From Candidatus Obscuribacterales bacterium (lineage in GTDB: Bacteria > Cyanobacteriota > Vampirovibrionia > Obscuribacterales > Obscuribacteraceae), in assembly GCA_021732085.1 (NCBI GenBank), contig JAKFVQ010000017.1:62001-126000 (forward strand): a stretch of DNA of 64,000 bases, given 5' to 3'. The notes beneath the pieces are model-generated. The model was not told the origin of the DNA, made no database searches, and worked only from the letters and a program-made list of their open reading frames with translations. Both the position numbers and the translations under genes were made by a program. Positions 52,188-61,115 of the stretch are shown one piece after another (positions within the stretch are counted from its first letter, which is position 1; each line of letters starts with the position of its first letter).

Positions 52188-52355
52188 ATGAAAACAAATA
52201 CCGACAAGAAATTACAGGATCTTGAATTGCCCGAAAACATCAGGCATACAAAAAGACTATTAAAAGAACTAAAGAGTTCTAGAGCTTTGCAGAAATTAGG
52301 CGCAAAAGCATTGCGCTGTGTACCATGCATGGGCTCGATCAAACCGCAGCAGTAG
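52188..52355 (+). CDS. Small peptide 2, leader-plus-core plan (paralogue pair)
   Basis: 55 residues from MKTNTDKKLQDLELPE, with AGAGGAACGATC before the ATG. The segment LLKELKSSRALQKLGAK matches the first peptide, then LRCVPCMGSIKPQQ follows, with two Cys spaced C-x-x-C. Both tails end in Pro-Gln plus one residue. The pair is a tandem duplication that kept leader and ribosome site while the tail diverged. It could be a bacteriocin/RiPP precursor or a signalling peptide. Confidence 0.62.
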   Translation: MKTNTDKKLQDLELPENIRHTKRLLKELKSSRALQKLGAKALRCVPCMGSIKPQQ

Positions 52356-52490
52356 CAAACAATTACGTGCGGGCTGAGGCTCCATTGGTTGATTATTGAC
52401 CCTTTCAATCATTCGATTTTCAGCGCGCACATAGCTGTTTGAGACAGATCAGATTAGGAATGAGACATTCACAATCTGGGAAATGAGATC

Positions 52491-52533
52491 AGTGCGAAGC
52501 CAGCAAAATTGGGATTATTGATGGCTTCGCACT
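52491..52533. repeat. 12-bp inverted repeat after the peptide genes
   Basis: A perfect 12-bp stem (AGTGCGAAGCCA at 52491-52502 and its complement at 52522-52533) with a 19-base loop. There is no T-run on either side, so it could be a factor-independent hairpin, an operator or a structure protecting mRNA ends. It lies about 80 bp before the convergent 178-residue gene's end. Confidence 0.55.
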
Positions 52534-52613
52534 TGTGGGACGAATTACTAGACAATCAAATAATAGAAACAGCTCAGCAATGCACTTTGGGGAGTTTTGC
52601 CGGACCAAAATGC

Positions 52614-53150
52614 TTACAGAATGTTTGCTGTAGGGGGAAGGGCTTGCTTCCAATTTATCGTTTTCATAGCGGTTGCTGCTGCCTTGTAATAAAGCGGAAA
52701 GACTCTTCTGTGCGCCTGGTAAAAAATCTCTTGCACAGCAGTTCCGGTCCCATCGGAATCAATGAACATATGCCTGTTGTCTTCGCTGATTCCTAAGTAG
52801 CGACCCTCAATAATTAGAACTCGCTTGCCGTTGAAATCTTCAGTCTTCGCTATGACGACCTGAAACTCTTCCGGATCATTCTTATCGCGCAGAACGGGGC
52901 TCAAATCATCAAATTCTTGCTTGCTCAACACATGTGCAGGCAGTGCCAGAATTTGCCTGAATCTCTCTCCGCTTTCTTTATCAAGACGCCGCCCTCGATA
53001 AAAGAATGCAAGAATCGGATTCTCGTCATCAAGCGGTTGGAAGCGCCGCATAGTGAAGGGAACATCGCGGCCTTTTTCCTCGTGCACTTCAACCCAAGCA
53101 GGTGGAATCGTAATTGAATCGATTTGACCAATGCTGAAATTAGGATTCAT
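52614..53150 (-). CDS. Hypothetical partner of the LysM papain-like protein
   Basis: 178 residues, soluble, no signal peptide. The sequence starts MNPNFSIGQIDSITIPPAWVEV and contains FNGKRVLIIEGRYLG and a late HRRVFPLYYKAA. Its ribosome site AGGAGGT overlaps the stop codon (TAG) of the large papain-like gene, with the ATG 12 bp after that gene. Translation is therefore probably coupled, and the products are made in linked amounts. The arrangement (large multidomain protein followed directly by a small soluble one) is that of toxin-immunity or effector-chaperone pairs; I see no family. Other two papain-like genes lack such a partner in the window. Confidence 0.78.
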   Translation of the reverse strand: MNPNFSIGQIDSITIPPAWVEVHEEKGRDVPFTMRRFQPLDDENPILAFFYRGRRLDKESGERFRQILALPAHVLSKQEFDDLSPVLRDKNDPEEFQVVIAKTEDFNGKRVLIIEGRYLGISEDNRHMFIDSDGTGTAVQEIFYQAHRRVFPLYYKAAATAMKTINWKQALPPTANIL

Positions 53151-53162
53151 CCGTCATACCTC

Positions 53163-56036
53163 CTAGCGGCGTCTCGAGTCAGCGAGGATAGCAGCACGGC
53201 GCTCCGGCGTCATACCATTGAGTATGCGGTCCAACTCCTGCCTTGCCCGCTGCCGTTCGCCTCGATCACCGGTGCCGCGATTATCCTCATCCTTCCATCG
53301 CTCGCGGTTATTGCGAATGATATTAGCCAGTCCGCGATCATAACGATCGTTAGGAATGCCGTCGACAGCATGTAAGCGCTCAAGCATTTTCAACTGCTTG
53401 TCGGCAGGCTGAGTTGCCATAATTTCACCGAGGGTACGCAAAGCATTTCGTTGCTCATTTTCGTTGAACGAACCATTCGCCTTTTGCTCTCGCCAGCGTT
53501 GTCCTGCAGCATCGATCTGTTCATTCATCATACGATCGAAATCAGCATCGCTCAGTTTATTCGCATCACCTGCCGGAAGATTATGGCGCAGGCGCAAAAG
53601 TTCGAATTCCTTGCGCGTGTCCACCGTGTTGTGAGCACGATCCCAATCGACGTCACGCTGTAACTCAGATATTTGACCTGCGCTATCGGCCGGACGCATA
53701 GACAGATACAAATCATGAACCGAGAGAGTATTCGTTCCCTGATAGTCGGTCCTCTCGCCCCACTGATTATCAACCTGTACGCGAGAGGGGGGGCCAGCCT
53801 CATATCCAGTAATAGAAATCACGTGCGCGCCGCCCGACCCGCCTGCCGATCCATTGCCGGAATCTCGCAGCCAGGGCTGGTTGCTTGTCTCTACCCTCAC
53901 TATGATTGGGAGTTTGCCATCGCGAGCAGCTTGCGCAATTCGATCATTTAATTGCTCTTCATTCTGAACGGTGGCAACGCGAGTTGAATCTCCGTAACAA
54001 TTCCCGGCATGCGAAATTACAGTATCAGTCCCCGCCTCGCCAGTCAGCCGATTGTTCACGCGGACAATACCGTCATCCGTGATATCAGGGCTACGCCCGA
54101 TGGTGCGTGGTGGTCTACGAGTTGTATCAATCAACCTCTCACCAGCATCACTTGGATCACCTGGTCGTTGGCGATGCTGTTCGTAGCTCATGCCACCAGG
54201 TGGCACCACATGCTGCCTGCCGCGCCCATCAGTATAAGTATATGGCTCGGTTTGATAGTACATGTTCAGCGTCGTCACTTGAAAGATCTGGCTTGCGTGC
54301 GAACGCTCACCTTCAGGAGGCGGAACGTGCACGGCTTGATGGTCCGGGCGAATACTATCTGCTGGCACCCTGACGACCGTGCCATCACGGGCAGTGAAGC
54401 GTCCGGTTGTACTAACTTCAGTTACCAGGCGAGCGGCTTCGGAGGGATTCCTCGTATAAAGTCGACTCTCGACAGTCGTGACGTTGCAGGTGCTGTGGTC
54501 ACCCTGATCAACGGTTGTTGGATGAGCCGCCTGATCCATTACTTGTGACGCAATCACTCTTCTCTGCGCTTCGGTAGTGGGGCGATTGCCCTCGTGTTCG
54601 AGAAGCGTTTCCAATTGACGATAAGTATTTGCGACTTCATCTGGTGGAAGATTGCGTTCACGAGCACGCTGTTCAAATGCTTCCATGTTGGCTTGAAATC
54701 TTGCTCTCTCTGCCGGATCTGTTATTCGGCTCTCCATGATGTCGTTGAGATGCGCATGCGCCACACGCACGTCGTTAGCATCAGCGGCTTCGTGAGGCGC
54801 TTCGCCGGGGCGATCCGCGACGAGATAGCGTCCATCTGCAGTCTTAGTCAACTCATAGTTTTGTTGCGGATTCCTGCCCCAGTGGTGTTCGGTGTAACTA
54901 CCGTCGTCAGCCGTCCGTCGAACATAGCCGGTGCCGTCAGTACCCTCTACGCGCTCGGTGCGATCACTCCAACGAGTATGCGTTCGGCCTGCAGCATCCT
55001 TATTTACATAGCCACCATCTGCGGTGTGACCCGGCATCGTCAATTCGGCACCTTCGCGCAAAGCTTGATTAGGGCGCAAATGATTGACCCGTTCAAGCTC
55101 GCGCACATGCTTAGCCACGTCTTCCTGGCTGGCATCAGCTCCTAAATGATTGCGAGCGATACTCTCCAGTGTGTCACCGGTTGCGACCGTATGAGTTCCC
55201 GGAGCGACGTCCCGATTAATTTGCTCGCCTGTATAAGCGGCATCAGGATCGACGCGAACAAGCTCCGGACGCATGTGCACGACGCCATCATGTCGTCCAC
55301 GCCCGGCGGCTTGCGGATTTGTGTTCTCATGTTGCTCGTTGCCGTCTGCATGTTGGGAATCTTGCACAGGTGCTCTTCTTGTCGGCAGCTCAGCAGGTGC
55401 ATCGGCGGCAGCATCAGGCACTGACGGCCCACCGCGCCGCTCTGGACCTTGGTGGTGAGCACCCTCGTGCTCCAGCTTCTGGTCAGCACGTCCCTGCGGA
55501 GTCGCTTCGTGCTCCGGCTTTTGCTGTGCTGCTTGATGAGTTTCCTCGTGTTCAAGTTTGACCTCAGGACGTCCCTGGGGAGCACCCTTGTGCTCCAGCT
55601 TTTGCTCATGATCTGCCTGATGAGTGGGCTCCTGGTTTCGCTCGGCCCTCTGATGTGATTCTTCATGGTCAAGCTGGACGTCGGGACGTCCCCGTGGAAT
55701 CTCAACACCTTGTGCATCTGGTCGATTGGAAACAACGTTTTTGCCGAGCTCTGCACGGTGCGCAGCCTGATAGTCCTGCAGCCCGATCTTGATCTTCGGA
55801 ATTTCTCCTGAGCGATAAATTCGCGCCGGATCTTTGACTCCGTCAATCAGCTGCGGCTTACCAATGATGCCGGTGACACCGGAACTTGCTCCATCTTTTA
55901 GCGACTTGATCAGCTTCTTAAAATCATTAGCAAGCTGTTCAGCACCCTCGGAGGCTTCTTTGAGTGCCTCACCCGGAACATCTTTCCCGGTACGCTGCGA
56001 TTGTTGTACTTCAAGCTCTTCTGGTGTTGTGCTCAT
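53163..56036 (-). CDS. LysM plus papain-like protease domain protein, copy 2
   Basis: 957 residues, no signal peptide. Order: helical start (1-50); Lys/Glu/His/Gln-rich repeat tract (about 115-205) of EHEETHQ- and EHEGAH-type units; LysM (about 280-335, VATGDTLESIARNHLG) that would bind peptidoglycan; a YD-like short repeat (350-390); helical 420-490. The papain-like domain follows: Gln511 and Cys517 in VDQGDHSTCNVT, His738 in GGAHVISITGY, Asn757 in VDNQWGE. The tail is helical and Arg-rich. The catalytic residues match copies 1 and 3 in order and spacing. The LysM suggests action on or near cell wall. A 178-residue gene follows with an overlapping ribosome site. An AT-rich divergent region with an operator-like palindrome precedes it. 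Confidence 0.82.
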   Translation of the reverse strand: MSTTPEELEVQQSQRTGKDVPGEALKEASEGAEQLANDFKKLIKSLKDGASSGVTGIIGKPQLIDGVKDPARIYRSGEIPKIKIGLQDYQAAHRAELGKNVVSNRPDAQGVEIPRGRPDVQLDHEESHQRAERNQEPTHQADHEQKLEHKGAPQGRPEVKLEHEETHQAAQQKPEHEATPQGRADQKLEHEGAHHQGPERRGGPSVPDAAADAPAELPTRRAPVQDSQHADGNEQHENTNPQAAGRGRHDGVVHMRPELVRVDPDAAYTGEQINRDVAPGTHTVATGDTLESIARNHLGADASQEDVAKHVRELERVNHLRPNQALREGAELTMPGHTADGGYVNKDAAGRTHTRWSDRTERVEGTDGTGYVRRTADDGSYTEHHWGRNPQQNYELTKTADGRYLVADRPGEAPHEAADANDVRVAHAHLNDIMESRITDPAERARFQANMEAFEQRARERNLPPDEVANTYRQLETLLEHEGNRPTTEAQRRVIASQVMDQAAHPTTVDQGDHSTCNVTTVESRLYTRNPSEAARLVTEVSTTGRFTARDGTVVRVPADSIRPDHQAVHVPPPEGERSHASQIFQVTTLNMYYQTEPYTYTDGRGRQHVVPPGGMSYEQHRQRPGDPSDAGERLIDTTRRPPRTIGRSPDITDDGIVRVNNRLTGEAGTDTVISHAGNCYGDSTRVATVQNEEQLNDRIAQAARDGKLPIIVRVETSNQPWLRDSGNGSAGGSGGAHVISITGYEAGPPSRVQVDNQWGERTDYQGTNTLSVHDLYLSMRPADSAGQISELQRDVDWDRAHNTVDTRKEFELLRLRHNLPAGDANKLSDADFDRMMNEQIDAAGQRWREQKANGSFNENEQRNALRTLGEIMATQPADKQLKMLERLHAVDGIPNDRYDRGLANIIRNNRERWKDEDNRGTGDRGERQRARQELDRILNGMTPERRAAILADSRRR
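55437..55685 (-). repeat. EHE-type charged repeat tract inside the LysM papain-like gene
   Basis: Imperfect units of 10-20 residues containing EHEETHQ, EHEATPQ and EHEGAHH recur about six times. In-frame repeats of this kind are prone to copy-number change. Confidence 0.65.
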
Positions 56037-56081
56037 ATGTGAATTAACCCGGCACGAGTATTAGTAATGGAATATCCTTAC

Positions 56082-56120
56082 GTCCACCTGACAAGACGGA
56101 AAATTAGGTGGACATTTTTT
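56082..56120 (+). terminator. Terminator-like hairpin facing away from the LysM gene
   Basis: GTCCACCT (56082-56089) and AGGTGGAC (56106-56113) form a perfect 8-bp stem with a 16-base loop, followed by ATTTTTT on the plus strand. No plus-strand gene ends here. It may stop antisense transcription entering from the left or be part of a regulated leader. Confidence 0.45.
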
Positions 56121-56221
56121 CCAGAATTATATACATCAATTGCTCTGCCAACTACGCCTCACAACGTGGAGAAATATGCGGCAGCGCATAGAAAGTAAAT
56201 GCAGCAAATAGTGCGAACAAA

Positions 56222-56265
56222 AACTCTTGAGAAGAGTTGTCAACTTAATGACTATTCTCGATTAT
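56222..56265 (+). promoter_or_regulatory. Candidate promoter with overlapping operator-like palindrome
   Basis: TTGTCA and GATTAT are 17 bp apart (56237-56242 and 56260-56265), about 55 bp before the matrixin gene. A perfect inverted repeat AACTCTT-GAG-AAGAGTT (56222-56238) ends inside the -35, where a bound regulator would block polymerase. Confidence 0.4.
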
Positions 56266-56319
56266 GAGTGTATAGTAATCTTGTCTCAAAACTAAGTTTC
56301 CAACTCGGTATTCACTTTG

Positions 56320-57327
56320 ATGAAGGCGCCTTTGGCGGCTCTTGCCGCAGCATGCTTAGTTTTTCAAACCTCCACGGCAGTATTTGCCGAGCATATCCAT
56401 TCTGACTATTCATCGCCATCTGAGATTTCGTATGAGCCTACGAATCGTCAAATCGTTGACAGTTCGACTTCCCGATATGCCTCCTATTTGAGTGATTCTG
56501 GATATAAATTGATATGCCAGGGCAACCTTGTAGCCGCCGAAAACTTGCTGAAACAAGCAGTAGCACTGGATCCTAATCACTTTGCGGCGCAGTGCAATCT
56601 AGGTTATGTCTTGAATAAGACTGGTCGAGCAAAAGATGCTTTACCGCACCTGCTTTATGCTTTTTATAGTTTCCCAGAGGAACCAGCTGTGGTGCCTTTG
56701 CTTGCAGGGACCTATCAACTTTTGGGCAATCTTCCTGCAGCGATCCAATTGTGCCGGCTCTACATCTCGCGTTTCCCTGGCGCGCCGAACAGGGATTATA
56801 TGGCGGCGATCACTCGCCACCTGATTGCAGAATCAACAGAGCAAGCGACGAAGAATTACAATTGGACTAAGAAAAACGTACGTGTGTTTATTCATCCGGG
56901 CAGTGGGCTGCAAGGCTATCGCGAAGAGTTTGAACAAGTATTGAAAGAAAGTTTTAGCTCTTGGTCGCAAGCAGGAGTTTTGACATTCGAATTTGTTCGC
57001 AAACCCGATAGAGCGGATATTGAATGCGTTTGGACGGATGACGTGAAGCAATTGGGTTCGCTTGCCGAAGGTGGGGAAGCCGTTCTCAATCACCAGGGAA
57101 ATGCGGTCAGTCATGCACGCATTATGCTACTGACCAATCGAAATTCTGCTGTTGCTGCGATGAGCCTTCAAGAGATGCGCGCATTATGCCTTCATGAAAT
57201 TGGACATTCACTGGGGATGATGCGTCACAGTCGTAATCCTTCCGACGTCATGTATTTCACCGTTGCAGCAACAGCTACGCCCAGCTCTAGCGATATCATG
57301 CAGCTTCAGCGACTTTATACGCATTAA
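56320..57327 (+). CDS. Secreted TPR-matrixin metalloprotease
   Basis: 335 residues with a signal peptide (cleavage near AVFAEH). TPR-like repeats (about 60-170: AENLLKQAVALDPNHFAAQCNLGYVL) precede a matrixin-type zinc protease domain. The site HEIGHSLGMMRH has zinc His292, His296 and His302, with Glu293 catalytic, and the Met-turn VMYFTV follows. The protease part is short (about 140 residues). Substrate unknown. The frame also reads from a TTG one codon earlier; the ATG is preferred. It converges on the GH31 gene with a 43-bp gap. It is divergent from the LysM papain-like gene. Confidence 0.87.
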   Translation: MKAPLAALAAACLVFQTSTAVFAEHIHSDYSSPSEISYEPTNRQIVDSSTSRYASYLSDSGYKLICQGNLVAAENLLKQAVALDPNHFAAQCNLGYVLNKTGRAKDALPHLLYAFYSFPEEPAVVPLLAGTYQLLGNLPAAIQLCRLYISRFPGAPNRDYMAAITRHLIAESTEQATKNYNWTKKNVRVFIHPGSGLQGYREEFEQVLKESFSSWSQAGVLTFEFVRKPDRADIECVWTDDVKQLGSLAEGGEAVLNHQGNAVSHARIMLLTNRNSAVAAMSLQEMRALCLHEIGHSLGMMRHSRNPSDVMYFTVAATATPSSSDIMQLQRLYTH

Positions 57328-57370
57328 GCAGCAGCTTCAGAAGTCGAATTCAACAGCGAATCCGACTTCA

Positions 57371-59725
57371 CTATTTAGACCCAACGACCTTAAATTCGGA
57401 ATCTGCCAAGAATTTGTTTGCCTTTGTATTTCTATCGGAGGAAAGCAACTTCCCATCCTTAAAGTCGAGAGCAAATCGTTCAAAAGCGCCTTGCAAATAT
57501 GCCGGCGTAGCACCGTCGTCCTGATAGAGTTCGCCTGTTGCCCGACCATCCTTATCCGGATAAACGAGATAACTCACAGGAGTTTTGTCTAACTGGCTCA
57601 GGTGATCGACAGGAACAGAGGCAATCGGGAGAACACTTCCAGCCTTGACAAAGAGTGGCACCGTGTTTAGTGGTGCCTTTACAGAGATGTACTGTTTGCC
57701 TTTGAATTTTTCGCCGGAATAAAAGTCGTACCACTCGCCATCAGGAAGGTAGACATCTCTTGCTAGAACACCTTCCTTAACCACTGGAGCACACAAAATC
57801 GAGCTACCAACGAGAAATTCATCTTCTATATTCAAAACATTGTAATCGTTCTGATTTTCCAAAATAAGGGGACGATACCAGGGAATGCCGGTATCATGCG
57901 ACTCGGATAAGACGGTGTACAGGTATGGCATCAATTGATAGCGCAACTGCACGTACTTGCGGATGATGTCCTCATACTTTGCACCGAAGCGCCACGGTTC
58001 CTGATCATATCCATTTGCTTCGTGGTGATTTCTAAGGAAAGGCGTCAGAAACGCGACTTGATACCAGCGCGTCAGCAGCTCGCCATCAGCCCTGCCGGAG
58101 AATCCACCGCAATCAGCACCAACAAAACTTTCACCGGACAGTCCTAGATTAGCAAACATCGGCAAGCATAACGCAAGTGAACTCCACGTGCTGTTGCTGT
58201 CCCCGGTCCACATAGTTGCATAGCGCTGAATACCAGCGTAACCACTGCGAGTAATCACATAAGGACGTTCCTTCGGACGCAATCGCTGCAGCCCTTCATA
58301 TGTCGCTTTGCATTCCAACATCGCGAACAGATTGCGCATTTTGTCATGCTTGGAATAATTGCCCTGATCGTAATTTACGACCTCTTTCCATTTATCGCCA
58401 TCGCGGCTTTCAAAATCAGCGGGCTCGTTCATATCATTCCAAATACCAGCGATGCCATCGTCAAGCAGCTTTGCATGCTGGTCTCCCCACCACTTGCTCG
58501 CGTCCGGCAAAGTGTAATCAACGAAAACTGATTCGCCAGGCCAAACCTTACCCACGTAAAGTTGAGAATTGGACTTCTTGAGGAAGAAGCCTTTGGCCGC
58601 CCCTTCGTTGTAGACATCATATTTTCCGCCCGGCTCATATTTCACACCGGCATCAATAATTGCGACAACTTTGACACCGCGGTCGCCAAGCCAGCTCGTA
58701 AGCTTTTTGGGCTCGGGGAATCGCTGGCGATCCCAAGTAAAGTTACGATAGCCATCCATATAATGAATATCGAGCTGTACTGCTTCAAGCGGGATCTTCT
58801 CCTTCTCGAAGCGAAGAACGATGTCCTTTATTTGCTGCTCATTGGCATAGCTCCAGCGGCACTGCTGATTTCCGAGCGCCCACTTTGGCGGAAGTGGCAT
58901 GCGGCCAGTGAGCTCTGTATAGCGGCTCAGCACCTTCTTCATCGATGGACCATAGAAGAAGTAGTAGTTCATCTCGCCGCCGTCGGCTTTGAAAATTACA
59001 TTCTCGGGATCAGACGATGACATGTCGAAGTGTGTTCGATAGCTGTTGTCATAAAAAATGCCGTAAGCTGAACCGTGCCAGCCTGCAGGATCCGTCTTAT
59101 CATCCATTAAGAGCCCGATGTAAAAAGGAATGCTTTGATAAATTGGATCGCTGCCCCAGTTGTAACCGTAGTGGTCGGTGCTCCACATTTGAACGTAATC
59201 ATGTCTTTTGTCGAGATGCCCGGCTTTCTCACCCAATCCGTAGAAGTGCTCTTCGAAGCCCAAGGTTTTGACAGCTGCCACAGCGCCGGATTTAGAATCG
59301 AACTTCATAGACTGTCCGTCGCGATTGATCAAATTGCCAGTCTTGCGGTCGTAAAAAGAAATGCGCAAGGGCTGCCGTTCAACAACTACTTTCAGTTCAC
59401 TTGTTTCCAAAGTCACCGAGTCTTTTGATTCACTTATCTGCGTGCTTACGCGATCCCACTTAGTTCGCTCAATCGCCCATGAATGATCCCGTTCGGGCAA
59501 TGACTTTTGGAAAGCGACCCGGACGCGCACCAAATCCGGTGCCAGAGCCCGCAGCTTTACTTGGCTCTTATCCTCGCAGTCAATTATAATTCCGTCCTCA
59601 ACTTTGTTGACGCCTGCAACATTGCCGATAGTTTGCATACTCGTCAAATCGACGGCGTGTGCCGCAAGATTCGACGCAAACAAGATCATGACAAGAAGCG
59701 CACACACCAGACCAAGCATTCTCAT
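57371..59725 (-). CDS. Secreted GH31 alpha-glucosidase family enzyme
   Basis: 784 residues from MRMLGLVCALLVMIL; AGGGGA lies 5 bases before the ATG. A signal peptide (to about AAHAVD) exports the protein. The N-terminal beta domain leads to the (beta/alpha)8 barrel: the catalytic nucleophile Asp is in GIWNDMNEP (about residue 430), and the acid/base Asp should be in WTGDSNSTW. A C-terminal beta region closes with LVYPDKDGRATGELYQDDG. GH31 enzymes cut terminal alpha-glucose or alpha-xylose from starch, sucrose-like or glycan substrates. The substrate cannot be told from the motifs. No sugar transporter lies beside it. Confidence 0.93.
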   Translation of the reverse strand: MRMLGLVCALLVMILFASNLAAHAVDLTSMQTIGNVAGVNKVEDGIIIDCEDKSQVKLRALAPDLVRVRVAFQKSLPERDHSWAIERTKWDRVSTQISESKDSVTLETSELKVVVERQPLRISFYDRKTGNLINRDGQSMKFDSKSGAVAAVKTLGFEEHFYGLGEKAGHLDKRHDYVQMWSTDHYGYNWGSDPIYQSIPFYIGLLMDDKTDPAGWHGSAYGIFYDNSYRTHFDMSSSDPENVIFKADGGEMNYYFFYGPSMKKVLSRYTELTGRMPLPPKWALGNQQCRWSYANEQQIKDIVLRFEKEKIPLEAVQLDIHYMDGYRNFTWDRQRFPEPKKLTSWLGDRGVKVVAIIDAGVKYEPGGKYDVYNEGAAKGFFLKKSNSQLYVGKVWPGESVFVDYTLPDASKWWGDQHAKLLDDGIAGIWNDMNEPADFESRDGDKWKEVVNYDQGNYSKHDKMRNLFAMLECKATYEGLQRLRPKERPYVITRSGYAGIQRYATMWTGDSNSTWSSLALCLPMFANLGLSGESFVGADCGGFSGRADGELLTRWYQVAFLTPFLRNHHEANGYDQEPWRFGAKYEDIIRKYVQLRYQLMPYLYTVLSESHDTGIPWYRPLILENQNDYNVLNIEDEFLVGSSILCAPVVKEGVLARDVYLPDGEWYDFYSGEKFKGKQYISVKAPLNTVPLFVKAGSVLPIASVPVDHLSQLDKTPVSYLVYPDKDGRATGELYQDDGATPAYLQGAFERFALDFKDGKLLSSDRNTKANKFLADSEFKVVGSK

Positions 59726-59863
59726 GGCATCCCCTGTTCGAATGGTATGCGGACAACTACGCCACAAGACATTCTTGAAGTTTGAACAGGCTTAGCTTAC
59801 ACAAGTTCGAAACGAGTTGTCTCGAAAGCCAGATGGAATAAGCACTAATTAAGCGAATCAGCT

Positions 59864-60877
59864 CTATTTCTTGACGCGGGATGCGGCCTGCTCTTTGCGA
59901 TACTCATCAAGCATAAACTGGACACGAGCAGCAGGAATTATGTAGGACTTGTTGGTCAAGTCGCTGTAGGTTGTAATTCCTCTTATGGCAGATGTGCCCA
60001 ATCTTTCAACGCTGTTACCATTGCGAGCCGAACCGGGCACGCTTAGAACAACTCCGCCGGAATACCCCTGCGGTACGGTCGCATCCAACTGATACATGGT
60101 GCGTCCTTGCAACACATCGGGCGGCTGTTCTTTGAACGGAATCTCGGATTGATTTACCATTGTGCCGTAACGAGCCTTGGACATACTGATCTTGCCTTCG
60201 CCATTAGCATTGCCCATTTCGACAAGCGGCTCACGAGCGACCCAATCAGTTCGCTTGCTGATAGGAAGAGCTGCAAAAGTCTCACCCGGTTTTGCATCGA
60301 GTTGAATCAATGCGAGATCCTGCTTAGGATTCAGCTTAACGACTCGTGCTGTGCGGTCTTCAAGAGTACCGTTGGCGTTCATCATCTGAACCTTGACCGT
60401 GCCATCCGAACCATCGACTACGTGATTATTAGTCACCATCAAACCATCAGGCGCGACCATCGCCGCCGTACCGGCAGATCGTTTTTCCCCATTCACGAAA
60501 GAGACAGGTCGCACCGCTGGTAGTGCGTGAACGAATACGTCCAAGCGCCGACTATCCATCGTGACGCCTTCAGTGGTGATACTCTCTACTTTTGGTTTTG
60601 GAATACCATCTGCACCAGGCTGCATTACACGCGTCGGCAATTCTCGGGAGCGCCCACTGCGATCTGTCTGTCCGTGGTAGCAGGAATCAAAGACAACAGC
60701 ACCAACTTCGTCCGCTGGCCTCTTGCTCTTATACACACTGCTGCAATCAACTCCGGGAGTATTCGCGGACTGCAGTAACTTTCCAATTGCATCCTGCCGC
60801 TCCGGAGGCTCAAAAGGTCCACCCAGACTCTTGTCGCCTGCTGGTTTTTGGTCATCCGCTGGTTGATCCCGCCCCAT
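59864..60877 (-). CDS. Trypsin-like serine protease without signal peptide
   Basis: 337 residues. The first 110 residues are charged, Pro/Gly-rich and probably disordered. The protease domain then shows the triad His152 in TNNHVVDG, Asp187 in PKQDLALIQLD and Ser273 in QGYSGGVV. It matches the trypsin/HtrA-like fold without a PDZ domain. There is no signal peptide or membrane segment. GGAG lies 9 bases before the ATG. The hydrophilic N-terminus and lack of a signal match the three papain-like proteins, one of which is encoded just upstream (a 238-bp gap holds a REP-like element). It could act in the cytoplasm or be exported by an unusual route. Confidence 0.88.
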   Translation of the reverse strand: MGRDQPADDQKPAGDKSLGGPFEPPERQDAIGKLLQSANTPGVDCSSVYKSKRPADEVGAVVFDSCYHGQTDRSGRSRELPTRVMQPGADGIPKPKVESITTEGVTMDSRRLDVFVHALPAVRPVSFVNGEKRSAGTAAMVAPDGLMVTNNHVVDGSDGTVKVQMMNANGTLEDRTARVVKLNPKQDLALIQLDAKPGETFAALPISKRTDWVAREPLVEMGNANGEGKISMSKARYGTMVNQSEIPFKEQPPDVLQGRTMYQLDATVPQGYSGGVVLSVPGSARNGNSVERLGTSAIRGITTYSDLTNKSYIIPAARVQFMLDEYRKEQAASRVKK

Positions 60878-61056
60878 TTCAAGTCTCCAGATTTCCGACG
60901 TTCCGTGTCAGTTTAATGTCCCAAATGTGCCTGAGGACAGAAATTATATACCCAGAGAAGGGGCTCCTCAGCGCCGGGCGGGGTTCACTTAGGGGCTACG
61001 GCTAGATGTTCCACGGGTACGGCATCCACTGATCGCCTATCCCCTGGTCCCATTGA

Positions 61057-61080
61057 AGCAGGCTGGAAGCCTGCGCTTCC
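61057..61080 (-). repeat. REP-like palindromic intergenic element
   Basis: GCAGGCT and AGCCTGC (61058-61064 and 61068-61074) form a 7-bp stem around GGA, flanked by AGC and GCTTCC. This wording (GCAGGCTGGAAGCCTGCGCT) is a very common intergenic repeat in soil bacteria. It is seen once in the window. Confidence 0.6.
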
Positions 61081-61115
61081 ATCCGAAGCTTAGAATCCGG
61101 CTCGTGTTCGATGCC

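Noticed and set aside
52509..52796. 95-codon Cys-rich plus-strand ORF after the peptide genes
   Set aside because: Its Cys-rich look is tempting, but it is antisense to the well-supported 178-residue gene and lacks the ribosome site and KELKxS segment of the two peptides.
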